19,057 nt of DNA from Bacteroidota bacterium (lineage in GTDB: Bacteria > Bacteroidota > Bacteroidia > Chitinophagales > LD1): assembly GCA_018267355.1 (NCBI GenBank), contig JAFDYP010000227.1, positions 1-19,057 of the forward strand. Direction: 5' to 3'. Within the stretch, counting starts at the first letter, position 1. Each line of letters opens with the position of its first letter. The translations under genes and the position numbers were made by a program. This document shows positions 1-8,700 of this stretch, piece after piece. The notes under the pieces were generated by a model. The model did not search any database and had not been told where the DNA came from. It saw only the letters and a list, made by a program, of their open reading frames with translations.

Positions 1-147
1 TTACCTGATCCATCTTGTATCTGCGATAAAGGTATGAAAACAGCGGCGTATGGGTGTAAGTTTAGGCTACTGTACAGCGTCTAAGGATAAAAGGCTATAG
101 CTTGGTCATTGTTCTAAGACATTTTGTTCGGTTCAAAAACAATAAAT

Positions 148-192
148 TGCCAAATTGTCATTTAAAATTTAGATAAAAACGACAAATTGGCA
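148..192. promoter_or_regulatory. Tandem 13-nt imperfect palindromes upstream of hsp20 (putative operator)
   Basis: Two copies of a motif fitting YGNCAAATTGNCA are seen at 148-160 (TGCCAAATTGTCA) and 180-192 (CGACAAATTGGCA). Their starts are 32 nt apart, about three helical turns. Each copy is an imperfect palindrome, and the two together form an 11/12 inverted repeat. The TTG inside the second copy (187-189) lies 22 nt before a weak -7-like GAGCTTTG at 212-219, so a protein bound there could block the promoter. It is not the CIRCE element bound by HrcA. The operator role is inferred from symmetry and position next to a heat-shock gene. Confidence 0.45.
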
Positions 193-264
193 TAAAAATC
201 TGGACTGGTACGAGCTTTGACTATTACGAATCATATTACTTAAACCAAAAATAAAAACAAGAAT

Positions 265-711
265 ATGACACTCGTATCAGTAAAACCACAAGCAGGAAGG
301 TTTGGATTTCCAAGGTTTACAAACTGGTTTGACACCTTCTCAGAAAATGAATTTGGCAACGACTTCTTTGAGGGTGTACGCACTCCGGTGCTGGTCAATA
401 CTAAAGAGACAGCAGATGGCTACAAAATAGAGATCGCTGCCCCGGGCCAGGCGAAAGATGCTTTCAAACTGGAAGTAACAGATAATATACTGACCATCAG
501 CACCGAAAAGTCTGAGGTCAAGAATGAAGAAAACGAAAAGTGGACCCGGAGAGAGTTTCACTTTGCATCCTTCAAGCGCAGCTTCACACTCCCTAAGACT
601 GTGAATGCAGAAAAAATAAGCGCAGAATACAAAGATGGCATCCTTTATGTAGTACTGCCAAAGGTAGAAGAAGCGAAAGCAAAAGGACCTATCGAGATCA
701 AGGTGTCGTAA
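265..711 (+). CDS. Small heat shock protein, Hsp20/alpha-crystallin family
   Basis: This 148-residue protein is an ATP-independent cytosolic holdase that should bind unfolding client proteins as oligomers. An alpha-crystallin domain fills roughly residues 38-135. It shows the strand motif IEIAAPGQAKDAFKLEV, a basic/aromatic EFHFASFKRSFTLP segment and the A-x-x-x-DGIL-x-V-x-LPK signature. An I-x-I motif (IEI) near the C-terminus is the usual docking motif for oligomer assembly. The length is typical for bacterial Hsp20. The start ATG follows an A-rich leader without a clear Shine-Dalgarno, which is normal in Bacteroidota. The gene stands alone, is preceded by paired palindromes and followed by a hairpin terminator, so it is probably monocistronic and stress-regulated. 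The family call is firm; the regulation is inferred. Confidence 0.95.
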   Translation: MTLVSVKPQAGRFGFPRFTNWFDTFSENEFGNDFFEGVRTPVLVNTKETADGYKIEIAAPGQAKDAFKLEVTDNILTISTEKSEVKNEENEKWTRREFHFASFKRSFTLPKTVNAEKISAEYKDGILYVVLPKVEEAKAKGPIEIKVS

Positions 712-739
712 ATGGGTTTTTTCATAAATTGGGTTTAGG

Positions 740-757
740 CCCCTCCGCTCGGAGGGG
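740..757. repeat. GC-rich intergenic hairpin (CCCCTCC/GGAGGGG)
   Basis: A perfect 7-bp stem, CCCCTCC (740-746) with GGAGGGG (751-757), encloses a GCTC loop and is followed by TTGGG. It resembles the C/G-rich hairpins often found between genes in Bacteroidota genomes and is similar in composition to the hairpin at 11921-11949. It lies between the convergent ends of hsp20 and porQ and has no adjacent T-run, so it is not itself a clear intrinsic terminator. Confidence 0.6.
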
Positions 758-770
758 TTGGGTTGAAAAG

Positions 771-805
771 GGACGGCTGCTCGGAAGGGTGGCCGTTCTT
801 CTTTT
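771..805 (+). terminator. Rho-independent terminator after hsp20
   Basis: The stem GGACGGC (771-777) pairs with GCCGTTC (792-798), seven pairs including one G-T, and is followed by TTCTTTT (799-805). It lies 60 nt past the hsp20 stop. Read on the other strand, the same stem is followed by CCCTTTTC, so it could also help end the convergent porQ transcript. Confidence 0.65.
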
Positions 806-823
806 ATGATAGTCCCAGTAGAA

Positions 824-1894
824 TTAACTCTTGGAGATCGTCTTCTTCTTTACAAACCCACCGGTATTGATACTCAGTGTAAACTGAGCAAGGGTGGAGT
901 GAAGCGGCATAGGAGAGAGCGCTACTCCTACAGATATCTGCTTGACATGCACGCCGATGCCCGCCGAGAAGCCTGCTATACTCCGGCGGGTAGATTGCAT
1001 CACCTCCTGACGGCGCTCATGATTATAAGACACGTCGATATAGACTACCTTTTTGATATTCAGCTCCAGCCCTACGATCAGGTGGCGAAAAAACTCATCT
1101 GCTGCAGCAGCGCTCTTTTTGGTCTTGACGGTATCGGAGAAAAGACTCGTCTGCTGGTCGGCGGGATTATTGTACCGTATGTCCCAGCGCTGCAGGTCGT
1201 GAAAGGTAACATGAAAACGTACAGGAAATCCTTTGAACTTGACAGAGAAGCCTGCCTGCAGATCAAATGGCAGCGGCTCACGATGACCACCGCCGTTTGA
1301 GTAGGGTGTCAGCTGCACACCGATGTTTCTGGCCACGATACTGGCTACTATGCCATGTGCAGTATCATTGACCGAGGCACCCAGATCAGCCGCCAGCCCA
1401 AACGACCGATAGTCTCCATAAAAAGAGCCGATAAACTTAGCATTGGCACCGACACTAAATATTTTGCCGAAACGGTAGCTGCCACCGCCATAGAGGTTTA
1501 TATCATTGGCATGTACCTGCCCTTCGGTGGTAGCATACGCATCTGTCTGCGGTATATAGCCATAGGTCATATACTGCACGCCCCAGCCATAGGTGCCCTT
1601 TTTCGCAAAGTCATGCACATAGCAGGCGTTTCCATAGTTAGCTCCTCCGGGATATATAGAGGTACTAAATGATACCTGCCGCGACATCAGCGGATTGAGA
1701 GAGGCCGGATTGGATAGCTGAGATGTAGGATCGTAGTCTATCGTGGTGATATTGATCTCGCCGAGAGCTGTCTGCCGCCACGACGGCGCATTGCGCAGAA
1801 AGTTGAAAACCGTATTGCCGCCTACCTGCGCATGTGCGGCAGATACCAGTAGTACGGTCATTATAAGCAAGATAAACCTTCTCAAGGCATTCAT
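824..1894 (-). CDS. porQ: Type IX secretion system protein PorQ
   Basis: PorQ is an outer-membrane beta-barrel protein of the T9SS attachment complex (PorU, PorV, PorQ, PorZ), which processes cargo and anchors it at the cell surface. This 356-residue protein has a signal peptide of about 22 residues ending AHA-Q. It continues with the family-typical N-terminus GGNTVFNFLRNAPSWRQTAL and N/L-P-A-S-L-N-P motif, then alternating barrel strands to the C-terminus. The length fits the family, and no frameshift or truncation is seen. It lies 61 nt downstream of a T9SS cargo gene on the same strand and may be co-transcribed with it. No TAnnTTTG box was found in the 61-nt gap, which supports read-through. 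The family call rests on sequence recognition and is fairly secure. Confidence 0.88.
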   Translation of the reverse strand: MNALRRFILLIMTVLLVSAAHAQVGGNTVFNFLRNAPSWRQTALGEINITTIDYDPTSQLSNPASLNPLMSRQVSFSTSIYPGGANYGNACYVHDFAKKGTYGWGVQYMTYGYIPQTDAYATTEGQVHANDINLYGGGSYRFGKIFSVGANAKFIGSFYGDYRSFGLAADLGASVNDTAHGIVASIVARNIGVQLTPYSNGGGHREPLPFDLQAGFSVKFKGFPVRFHVTFHDLQRWDIRYNNPADQQTSLFSDTVKTKKSAAAADEFFRHLIVGLELNIKKVVYIDVSYNHERRQEVMQSTRRSIAGFSAGIGVHVKQISVGVALSPMPLHSTLAQFTLSINTGGFVKKKTISKS

Positions 1895-1955
1895 TTTGCG
1901 CTAAGAAACGGCTTTTGTCTGATATTATTTTGAGAAGGCACGAAAAAACCGGAGT

Positions 1956-3725
1956 TTATTCAGACACTACTTTTGTGGTCTTCGTCTCCCCCCCTAGCTC
2001 AATACTTATCGCGTAGATTCCCTTTTCAAAGCTGCTCAGATCGAGCGTGCAGGAGTTTATACCAGTGACGGCCTTATAGTCCTGATACCATACCGTCCTT
2101 CCATAGAGATCGGTCAGCCGCAGTACACAGCCCGTATTCTCCACAGCAGAGAAGACTAACTGTGCTTTCTGATGCAGTGGATTGGGATATACCTTGAGCA
2201 GGGAGTTATTGGCAGTAGCCTCTGTCACGCCTGTGTGACAATTAGTATAGTGAAAGCTGAACGCGTCAGAGCTGATACCATTGGCGCTCAGGTACAAAGA
2301 GTAGTCGCCGTCTGGTACATCTGAAGGGACAGAGAAATATGTGGAGTCACTAGCTGATAGCTGAATGCCTACATGATTCCAGTCGTGTGTGCGCACATAG
2401 TAGACACGCGATCCTGACTGAAGGCGGATGATGGGATAGTTGGTAGCCATCTGCCAGTCATCTCCATATGCAGCACCCTGCGAGATACCATTAAACAAAG
2501 AGCCTGATATGACAAACTCACAGCCGGTAGGACTCACAGATGATATGAAGGGTTTGCCCGCGTCTATAGGAGGGTTTCCGGATGTGTAGATGTAGTAGCG
2601 GTCATTATACTGGCTGGAAAACAAAATATTGCCATCCGGCAGATTCAGCATCTGACAGCCATAAGTAGCTACAGGAATGGATGGAGGACTCGATGGCATG
2701 AATGGCCCACCTACAGGAGCATCTACCAGTGTGAAACTATCCGTCAGGTAGTCGAACTCATAGAAATAAGTCGGCGTGTGAAAAATACTGTCGGGATCTG
2801 TACCATTGGGTACCGGTGATACTGCACAGAGCACATGGCCGTCAGGCATCGCTGCAGCTGCGCCATCTGCTATACCATTTCTATTGGGTATCTGCGGCCC
2901 TCTCACCCATGAGCCGCGGGTAGTATCACCGCTCGGCATATAGATAGCAGTATTGCTATTGGCACCGAGAAATAAAACCGAACCATCCGGCAGATTGACT
3001 GCGGGACCGGTTTCATAGATGAAGTTGTCATAGAGCATGACCGGTACATTAGCGTCATGTTTCCAGCGGCCCAGCTCAGGGATGTATCTATCCGTCTGAT
3101 AGCTATGGATGTCTACAAAGAGGATACTATTGTCAGGGAGAGTAGCCCAGGCAGATTCATCTGCATCTCCTATGCACGATGGCCCGTAGGAGAAGGAGTT
3201 AGAGGCCGGATCATAGATCAGGTTTTTAGTACCGTAGTCTACCTGGTTTGAGTTGACGATATTCTGCATTACCCTGCCATCTGGTAGTAGTTGGGAGTTG
3301 GCGTCTGCTATAGAGTCTCCCGGGTCTGGGGTAGGTATAGAGGTCCAGGTGTCTGCTATAGGGTCATATATCTCGGCCTTATTCACACCACTGCCGTATT
3401 CTCCTCCCGCCACATACACTTTGCCACTGCGTAGCACCTGAGAGGAGAAGTAGAGTCTGTCATCTATCATGGGTGCTATGGTAGACCACTTGCCGTTTGC
3501 ATAGCTGCCGGTGCTGTCAGGAGTGAGTTTATTCCAGAGGTTGCCATAGCCGAATGCATTGGACGCTTTGCAGATCACCGAGCCGTCAGACAGGAGTAGC
3601 ATCACGCCGGTATTGATATCCGGGGCGGAGTCGCGTACCATGGTCCAGCTGCCCTGCGCATGCAGGCCGGGCGCATGTATCATGTACAGCGAAATGCAAA
3701 CAAGGGAGACCAATATGCGCTTCAT
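1956..3725 (-). CDS. Secreted galactose-oxidase-like beta-propeller protein with T9SS type A sorting domain
   Basis: This 589-residue protein has a signal peptide (about 1-23, ending LHAQ). A kelch-type propeller spans about 25-385, with recurring L-x-DG-x-V/I blades such as LSDGSVICK, LPDGRVMQN, LPDGSVLFLG, MPDGHVLCAV and LPDGNILFS. Residues 390-492 resemble the early-set domain of galactose/glyoxal oxidases (GDDWQMATNYPIIRL, then VPDGDYSLYLSANGISS). The last 80 residues are a T9SS type A sorting domain (KVYPNP and a terminal KTTKVVSE). It should therefore be exported by Sec, translocated by T9SS and cleaved or attached at the surface. The copper ligands of true galactose oxidase could not be placed with confidence, so oxidase activity is unproven; it may be purely adhesive or structural. 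The adjacent porQ fits its secretion route. Confidence 0.85.
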   Translation of the reverse strand: MKRILVSLVCISLYMIHAPGLHAQGSWTMVRDSAPDINTGVMLLLSDGSVICKASNAFGYGNLWNKLTPDSTGSYANGKWSTIAPMIDDRLYFSSQVLRSGKVYVAGGEYGSGVNKAEIYDPIADTWTSIPTPDPGDSIADANSQLLPDGRVMQNIVNSNQVDYGTKNLIYDPASNSFSYGPSCIGDADESAWATLPDNSILFVDIHSYQTDRYIPELGRWKHDANVPVMLYDNFIYETGPAVNLPDGSVLFLGANSNTAIYMPSGDTTRGSWVRGPQIPNRNGIADGAAAAMPDGHVLCAVSPVPNGTDPDSIFHTPTYFYEFDYLTDSFTLVDAPVGGPFMPSSPPSIPVATYGCQMLNLPDGNILFSSQYNDRYYIYTSGNPPIDAGKPFISSVSPTGCEFVISGSLFNGISQGAAYGDDWQMATNYPIIRLQSGSRVYYVRTHDWNHVGIQLSASDSTYFSVPSDVPDGDYSLYLSANGISSDAFSFHYTNCHTGVTEATANNSLLKVYPNPLHQKAQLVFSAVENTGCVLRLTDLYGRTVWYQDYKAVTGINSCTLDLSSFEKGIYAISIELGGETKTTKVVSE

Positions 3726-3850
3726 AGCAGACTACTATTTTGAGATGAGGGCGCAAATATCTCCAAATAGCACGATATTAAAAACATGGATCACACAGCT
3801 AGAACCTTTTAAAAATTTCGATTATCCTTGCTCACAAACTATGGTACGCT

Positions 3851-4726
3851 ATGAAAAACATATCCTTCCTGATCTTTATCGTGCTGATGATACCGGTGTG
3901 CAGGGCACAGAGCTTTGTCTTGTCATTCGGGGGCGGAGGTGATGCTCCGATAGCACGCACCTACACCACCTCTTATCAGAGCCAGGTCTATAGCCCCACA
4001 GCCACCTATGTCACCCGGGTAGCTCCGGTATCTCTGGGCCAGGGGGGCAATCTGTTTGTAGCATTAGATTGGTATTCAATAAAAGATATAGGAGCAGGCT
4101 TAAAGATCAACGGATTTTTTGGTGCTCCGTTCAAAATATATTCTGAGGAGCTAAATAATGGTGGTGTCGTGATTTATAATATTGCTCAGCAGGGATTCTC
4201 GGGGCAGTTCATACCGCATTTTAGCTTCAGGCATGATTTCAAAAAGGTAACACCGGTAGCCGAGATCGGTATGATGATAGGCCTGAGCGGTATCAAGGAA
4301 ACGATCAATGGAAATTATAATAGCGGGGCGAGTACTATGAGCTCTGTGATCTGGGAGAAGGGTGACGTCTCTCTGGGGTTTTACTCTTCTCTGGGTATTC
4401 AGATAAAGCTGTCCAGGCACGTGAGCCTCTCTTTGGCTGCTGTGTGTATTGCTGCGTCATATAGTCCGACGCATTGGGAGAGGACATCCTACACCATAAA
4501 TGGTACAGATCAACTTTCACAGCTGCAGGTGTCAGACCGCTATGGCAACTATGTGAAGGAGATAAATAGCGGAACAACACAATCCCCCACGTCTCCGCGC
4601 GTGAGCCTCAGGTATTCAGCACCGTTCTCAAATGTAGGACTCAATGTGGGATTTGCATTCCTGCTTGCGAAGCATAAATCAGGTGCATCAGAAAAAAAGA
4701 ATAGTCAGGATGTTCATTCTTTCTAG
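3851..4726 (+). CDS. Predicted outer-membrane beta-barrel protein, function unknown
   Basis: This 291-residue protein has a signal peptide (about 1-19, ending CRAQ). The rest is rich in alternating hydrophobic/polar strands and glycine, as in small outer-membrane barrels: for example VLSFGGGG near the mature N-terminus, DIGAGLKINGFFGAPF, PVAEIGMMIGL, LGFYSSLGIQI and VGLNVGFAFLL near the end. No enzymatic motif or known family signature was recognised. It is divergent from the kelch cargo gene, with 125 nt between starts. A weak -7-like TATCCTTG lies at 3823-3830. The tail after the last strand (KHKSGASEKKNSQDVHSF) is hydrophilic. A protein of the OmpW/OmpX-like or PorT-like barrel class is possible, but I cannot assign it. 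Confidence 0.7.
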   Translation: MKNISFLIFIVLMIPVCRAQSFVLSFGGGGDAPIARTYTTSYQSQVYSPTATYVTRVAPVSLGQGGNLFVALDWYSIKDIGAGLKINGFFGAPFKIYSEELNNGGVVIYNIAQQGFSGQFIPHFSFRHDFKKVTPVAEIGMMIGLSGIKETINGNYNSGASTMSSVIWEKGDVSLGFYSSLGIQIKLSRHVSLSLAAVCIAASYSPTHWERTSYTINGTDQLSQLQVSDRYGNYVKEINSGTTQSPTSPRVSLRYSAPFSNVGLNVGFAFLLAKHKSGASEKKNSQDVHSF

Positions 4727-4779
4727 CGGTTATAATCATTAGTTAGACGGAATTTATCATGCTGACTCGCAGCGGGGTT

Positions 4780-4787
4780 TATATTTG
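4780..4787 (+). promoter_or_regulatory. Bacteroidota -7 promoter box TATATTTG just before the phosphodiesterase ATG
   Basis: TATATTTG is an exact TAnnTTTG and ends 5 nt before the ATG at 4793. No good TTG element was found 17-23 nt upstream. If this box is used, transcription would start at or very near the ATG, giving an extremely short leader or none. Confidence 0.5.
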
Positions 4788-4792
4788 CGGCC

Positions 4793-5677
4793 ATGAAAAA
4801 GCTCCTTCTTTTATCTCTTACTATCGTTTTCTATTTCCTGTCCTATGGCCAGATTGTAAAACACGTGGTGGTATTTGGTATAGATGGCTGTAGCCCCGAT
4901 GGCATAGCTCATGCGTATACACCTAATATAGACAGCCTCGTAGCGCACGGCAGCTGGACCTGGGAGGCCAAGGCGCAAATGCCCACCAGTAGCTCTACCA
5001 ACTGGGCATCGATCATAGACGGCGTGCCGCCAAAAGTACATGGCATCTGGAGCAATGAGTGGCAGCGCTCACAGATCAGTGATATATCCTACTGTGGTGG
5101 CAAGAAGGGGCATGTGTTTCCTACTATCTTTCGCGTACTGAGGGAAAGCAATAAGAAAGCTCAGATAGCCTGTATCATGGAGTGGTGGAGTTTTCGCCGC
5201 CTGGTAGAGGACCACGTCTGCTCTATACGTCAGCGCACCATCTGGGAGCCTGTCACAGATGTGCGGGTGCCCACTGTGATCCGTGTGCGCAAGCCGGAGT
5301 TCCTCTTCATACACTTCAACGATGTGGATGAAACGGGCCACAAATACGGTCATGGTACCAGGGAGTACTATGATGCAGTGGCCCGCGTAGATAAGTCTAT
5401 AGGCAAATATATCGCTGCGGTCAAAAAGGCCGGCATGCTGGAGAGCACTGTGTTTGTGGTCATAGCAGATCATGGCGGTATAGGCAAAAATCACGGCGGC
5501 AATACACCTCAGGAGGTCAATGTACCCTTCGTACTATCCGGTGCAGGCATCAAAAAGGGCTATCATATTACTGCCCTGGTCAATAACTACGACCTGCCAG
5601 TCACGATAGCCAAAATGCTGAACGCCAAAATACCTGACTGCTGGCAGGGTAAGGTGGTAAGTGAGATATTTGAATAA
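4793..5677 (+). CDS. Exported alkaline-phosphatase-superfamily phosphodiesterase (NPP-like)
   Basis: This 294-residue protein has a signal peptide of about 20 residues (ending YGQ) and belongs to the type I phosphodiesterase/nucleotide pyrophosphatase branch, which hydrolyses phosphodiester or pyrophosphate bonds with two zinc ions. Visible metal-site residues are D31 (VFGIDG), D179 and H183 (DVDETGHKYG), D226-H227 (IADHGG) and H234. The segment MPTSSSTNWASIIDG at 63-77 aligns with the family's PTKTFPNHYSLVTG, putting Ser67 where most NPPs have the nucleophilic Thr. At 294 residues it is shorter than many NPPs (around 400), with a reduced insert between the nucleophile and second metal motifs. 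It should act in the periplasm. The substrate cannot be predicted. It converges on the 1003-residue cargo gene. Confidence 0.85.
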   Translation: MKKLLLLSLTIVFYFLSYGQIVKHVVVFGIDGCSPDGIAHAYTPNIDSLVAHGSWTWEAKAQMPTSSSTNWASIIDGVPPKVHGIWSNEWQRSQISDISYCGGKKGHVFPTIFRVLRESNKKAQIACIMEWWSFRRLVEDHVCSIRQRTIWEPVTDVRVPTVIRVRKPEFLFIHFNDVDETGHKYGHGTREYYDAVARVDKSIGKYIAAVKKAGMLESTVFVVIADHGGIGKNHGGNTPQEVNVPFVLSGAGIKKGYHITALVNNYDLPVTIAKMLNAKIPDCWQGKVVSEIFE

Positions 5678-5693
5678 TATCACTAGCGCGCAT

Positions 5694-5727
5694 AAAAAAG
5701 CCCCGGCACAGGTGGGCGCACCGGGGC
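5694..5727 (-). terminator. Rho-independent terminator of the 1003-residue cargo gene
   Basis: On the minus strand GCCCCGG (5727-5721) pairs with CCGGGGC (5706-5700) and is followed by TTTTTT (5699-5694). The stem has seven G/C-rich pairs around a 14-nt loop that can form extra wobble pairs. It lies 22 nt past the stop of the minus-strand gene. Confidence 0.85.
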
Positions 5728-5748
5728 ATCACAAACAAACCAATTTAT

Positions 5749-8700
5749 TTACGGCCTGACCATCTTGCCAGATAGCTGGCCCTGACTGGTAGCCAGGCGG
5801 AATATGTATACTCCTGCAGGGATATCAGTCTGGATGGAGGTCATTTCTTTATTGCGTACTGGTGCCGTGAGCACTACCTGCCCGGCCATATTGATCAGCT
5901 CTATGCTGCTGGCCTGCAGCTCAGATCCGGTCAGGTCTACTACCAGATTGTTTCCTGTGTAGTAGAGGCGCGCCTGCGCAGATGCCAGGTCATGGATGCC
6001 GATATTGAGTGAGTCCGTCACCGTGATCACGATGGCGACCGTACGTATGCTGTCGTTCCACCCGTTCACGGAGGTGCACTCTACATAGTATGTACCCGCC
6101 TGATCAAAATGCGGTGTATAGACGCTGGCGGTATCCCTCGGAGAGAATGAGACGTAGTTTTGGCTTGCGTTTCCATTGTATGCCCACTCACGTGTAGCAG
6201 GATGTGTCTCCGTGATGGAGATAGGGATGCCGTCATAGTGCGTGTAAGTATGCTGTGCCGCCAGAGATGACACAGACACTTCAAAAGGTATGACCTGCAG
6301 GTCACTGCCATTATCCGTACCAGTCAGTGCCGGGTCGGTAGATACTACGCGGATGCGATAGCCTGTACCCGCCGGAGATGAGTTTGGTATCTGGGCAGAT
6401 ATAGCTGCAGGTGTCGTGCTGGCTACCTGGCCTATGTTTACAGCATTGGTAAAGTCTCCTGTGGCATCAGACAGTTGAGCCGTAAATGTATTGCCCGCGT
6501 TGAATACAGCATTGCTCGTGTAGTTTACAGTGACCATCACCACCGCCTTATGAGATACCAGATATGGAGATCCGGCCACTGCGGAAGTGGTCAGCGTAGT
6601 GCCGTTGGTAGCAGTGATCATTACTTCGCCGCTGGTCACAGTATCATTGTATTGATTGATAGAGCGGGCCACTACATAGTATGTACCCGGCAGAGCAAAC
6701 TGCGGAGTATAGGACGCTCCTGTTTGCGCCGGTGCAAAGCCCGTATATCCTGATCCGCTGGTGGTGGTATACTCCCATACCTGGGTACTGCTTTGAGAGG
6801 CAGTCACTGTGAGCGGTGTGCCGGTGGTGTTGATCTGCATGGTCTGGCTCGCAGTCGGTGCGATCGAGTTGTGAAACTGATCTACGGTGAGATCTGTACC
6901 ATTGTCACTACCCAGTATATTAGGATTAGATGATACTACACGTATACGGTAGCCGGTACCAGCGGGTGTAGTATGTGGTATAGTGGCAGAGATAGTACCT
7001 GCAGTAGTGGCTGTACGTGTGCCAATAGTCGTAGGCGCTGCAAATGAACCTGAAGCGTCTGACAGCTGCGCGGTAAATATGTTGCCGTTATTGAATGTGC
7101 CATTGATAGTGTATGGTACACTCACACCGGCATCAGGCGCCGACGGACTGAAAAGGAACGGAGAGCCCGTCACGGCAGAGGTAGTAATTGTTGCGTTGCC
7201 CACAGACACGATCACTTCATTGCTGGTCACGGTCACTCCACTGATCACAGACTGGCAGACTACGTAGTAGGTGCCTGCTGTATTGAATAGCGGTGTGTAG
7301 TTAGTACCTGTCTGAGCAGTACCAAAACTGCTGTAAGAGCCGCCTGTTATGGTAGCATACTTCCATTCACGGGAAGTGCCGGCGGGGGTTTCTGTCACTG
7401 TCAGCATATTTCCGGAGACACCCACCAGCAGGCTCTGTGAAGTAGCTGGCGTGATCTCATTGCTTACTACGTTGATCACTACCTCGGCGCTTGTGGTGGC
7501 CTGTCCGCCAGGGTAGGTAGAAACACATACTACATAGTAAGTACCCGCTGTAGCAAAGTTCGGCGTATAGGTGTTGCCCGTCTGAGGAGTGCTGAAGCTG
7601 CTGTATGGGCCGCCTGCTGTAGTAGCATATTTCCACTCACGTGAGGTCGCTGCTGGTGATTCTGTCACCGTGAGCGTCGTTCCATTGGTATTGGCAGGTA
7701 TGGTTTGTGCCGTCGATGGTGCGACACTATTACTGATCAGATAGATGGTGATATTGTTGCCGTTATTAGCTGCGGTGATAGCAGGTGAGCTGGATACTAC
7801 GCGCACCCGATAGCCGGTGCCTGTGGCCGTACTGGCAGGTATAGTAGCCGCAATAGTACCAGATGCAGTAGCTGTCACAGAGCCGATAGTGACCGGGCTA
7901 ATAAAAGAACCGCTGGCATCGGACAGTTGTGCTGTCACGGTATTGCCTGCGGCAAAGGTCCCTGTCATAGTGAACGGCACCGAAATAGCCGTACCCTGTG
8001 ATGCAGATACATAATATGGCCCGGTAGAGACTGTAGAGGAGGTGGTGAGTGTAGGATTGTAGATAGCGGTCATGCCATCTACCCAGAGGGTAGAGCCGGA
8101 TGTGCCGCCTGTCTGGTCACCGCTGCTGGTCATGGTCACCAGTATGTACTGAGGGGTACGTGCATCCACATAGGTGAAAGGTACAGATACCCTGGTCCAG
8201 CCCGCCACTGTATTTGCCGGGCCATTCCATAGGGCGCGCGCTATGATATTGACTGTGCTGTCCGGGTGATTGCTATTGACTGGTGTCTCAGGTGCATAGG
8301 CATTGCCCATATGCAGGCGTGTTTCGATCTTGGGGTAGTCGCTGCCGGCCTTGGTATAGCGATACCAGAATACGATACTATCCGGGCGACCGGTGAATGC
8401 AGATGAATAGCTAGGGTCGCCAGCTATGGTATGAATATAGCCCTCTGACTTGCTGGTAGAGGGGGCTTCTACCTTGCCGGTAGTGCCGGAGCCATTCACC
8501 ACGATGCCGAAATAAGATCCTGTCTTGATCTTCATACAGTAGGAGCCGCCATTGAGTGTGCTCGTATCGCGAAAGCAGGTCTGCGGACCACTGGTGGCAA
8601 AACCGCCACCGGTCTTATTGGAGTTCCAGTTAGTCGGTTCCTCGGTAGATTGGCCTACATTCTGCCAGTTTTCATATTCACCATTGGGTACAGCGGTCTG

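Noticed and set aside
1..84. Possible 3' end of a plus-strand gene entering from the left edge
   Set aside because: Frame 1 is open for 27 codons to a TAA at 82-84, but the peptide shows no family feature and such a length is expected by chance.
806..1300. Plus-strand open frame of 164 codons
   Set aside because: Lies wholly antisense to the well-supported porQ gene, and its sequence has no recognisable domain; typical shadow frame.
3559..3942. Plus-strand open frame of 127 codons bridging the kelch and barrel genes
   Set aside because: Antisense to the 5' end of the kelch cargo and overlapping the barrel gene in another frame; no domain or start signal.
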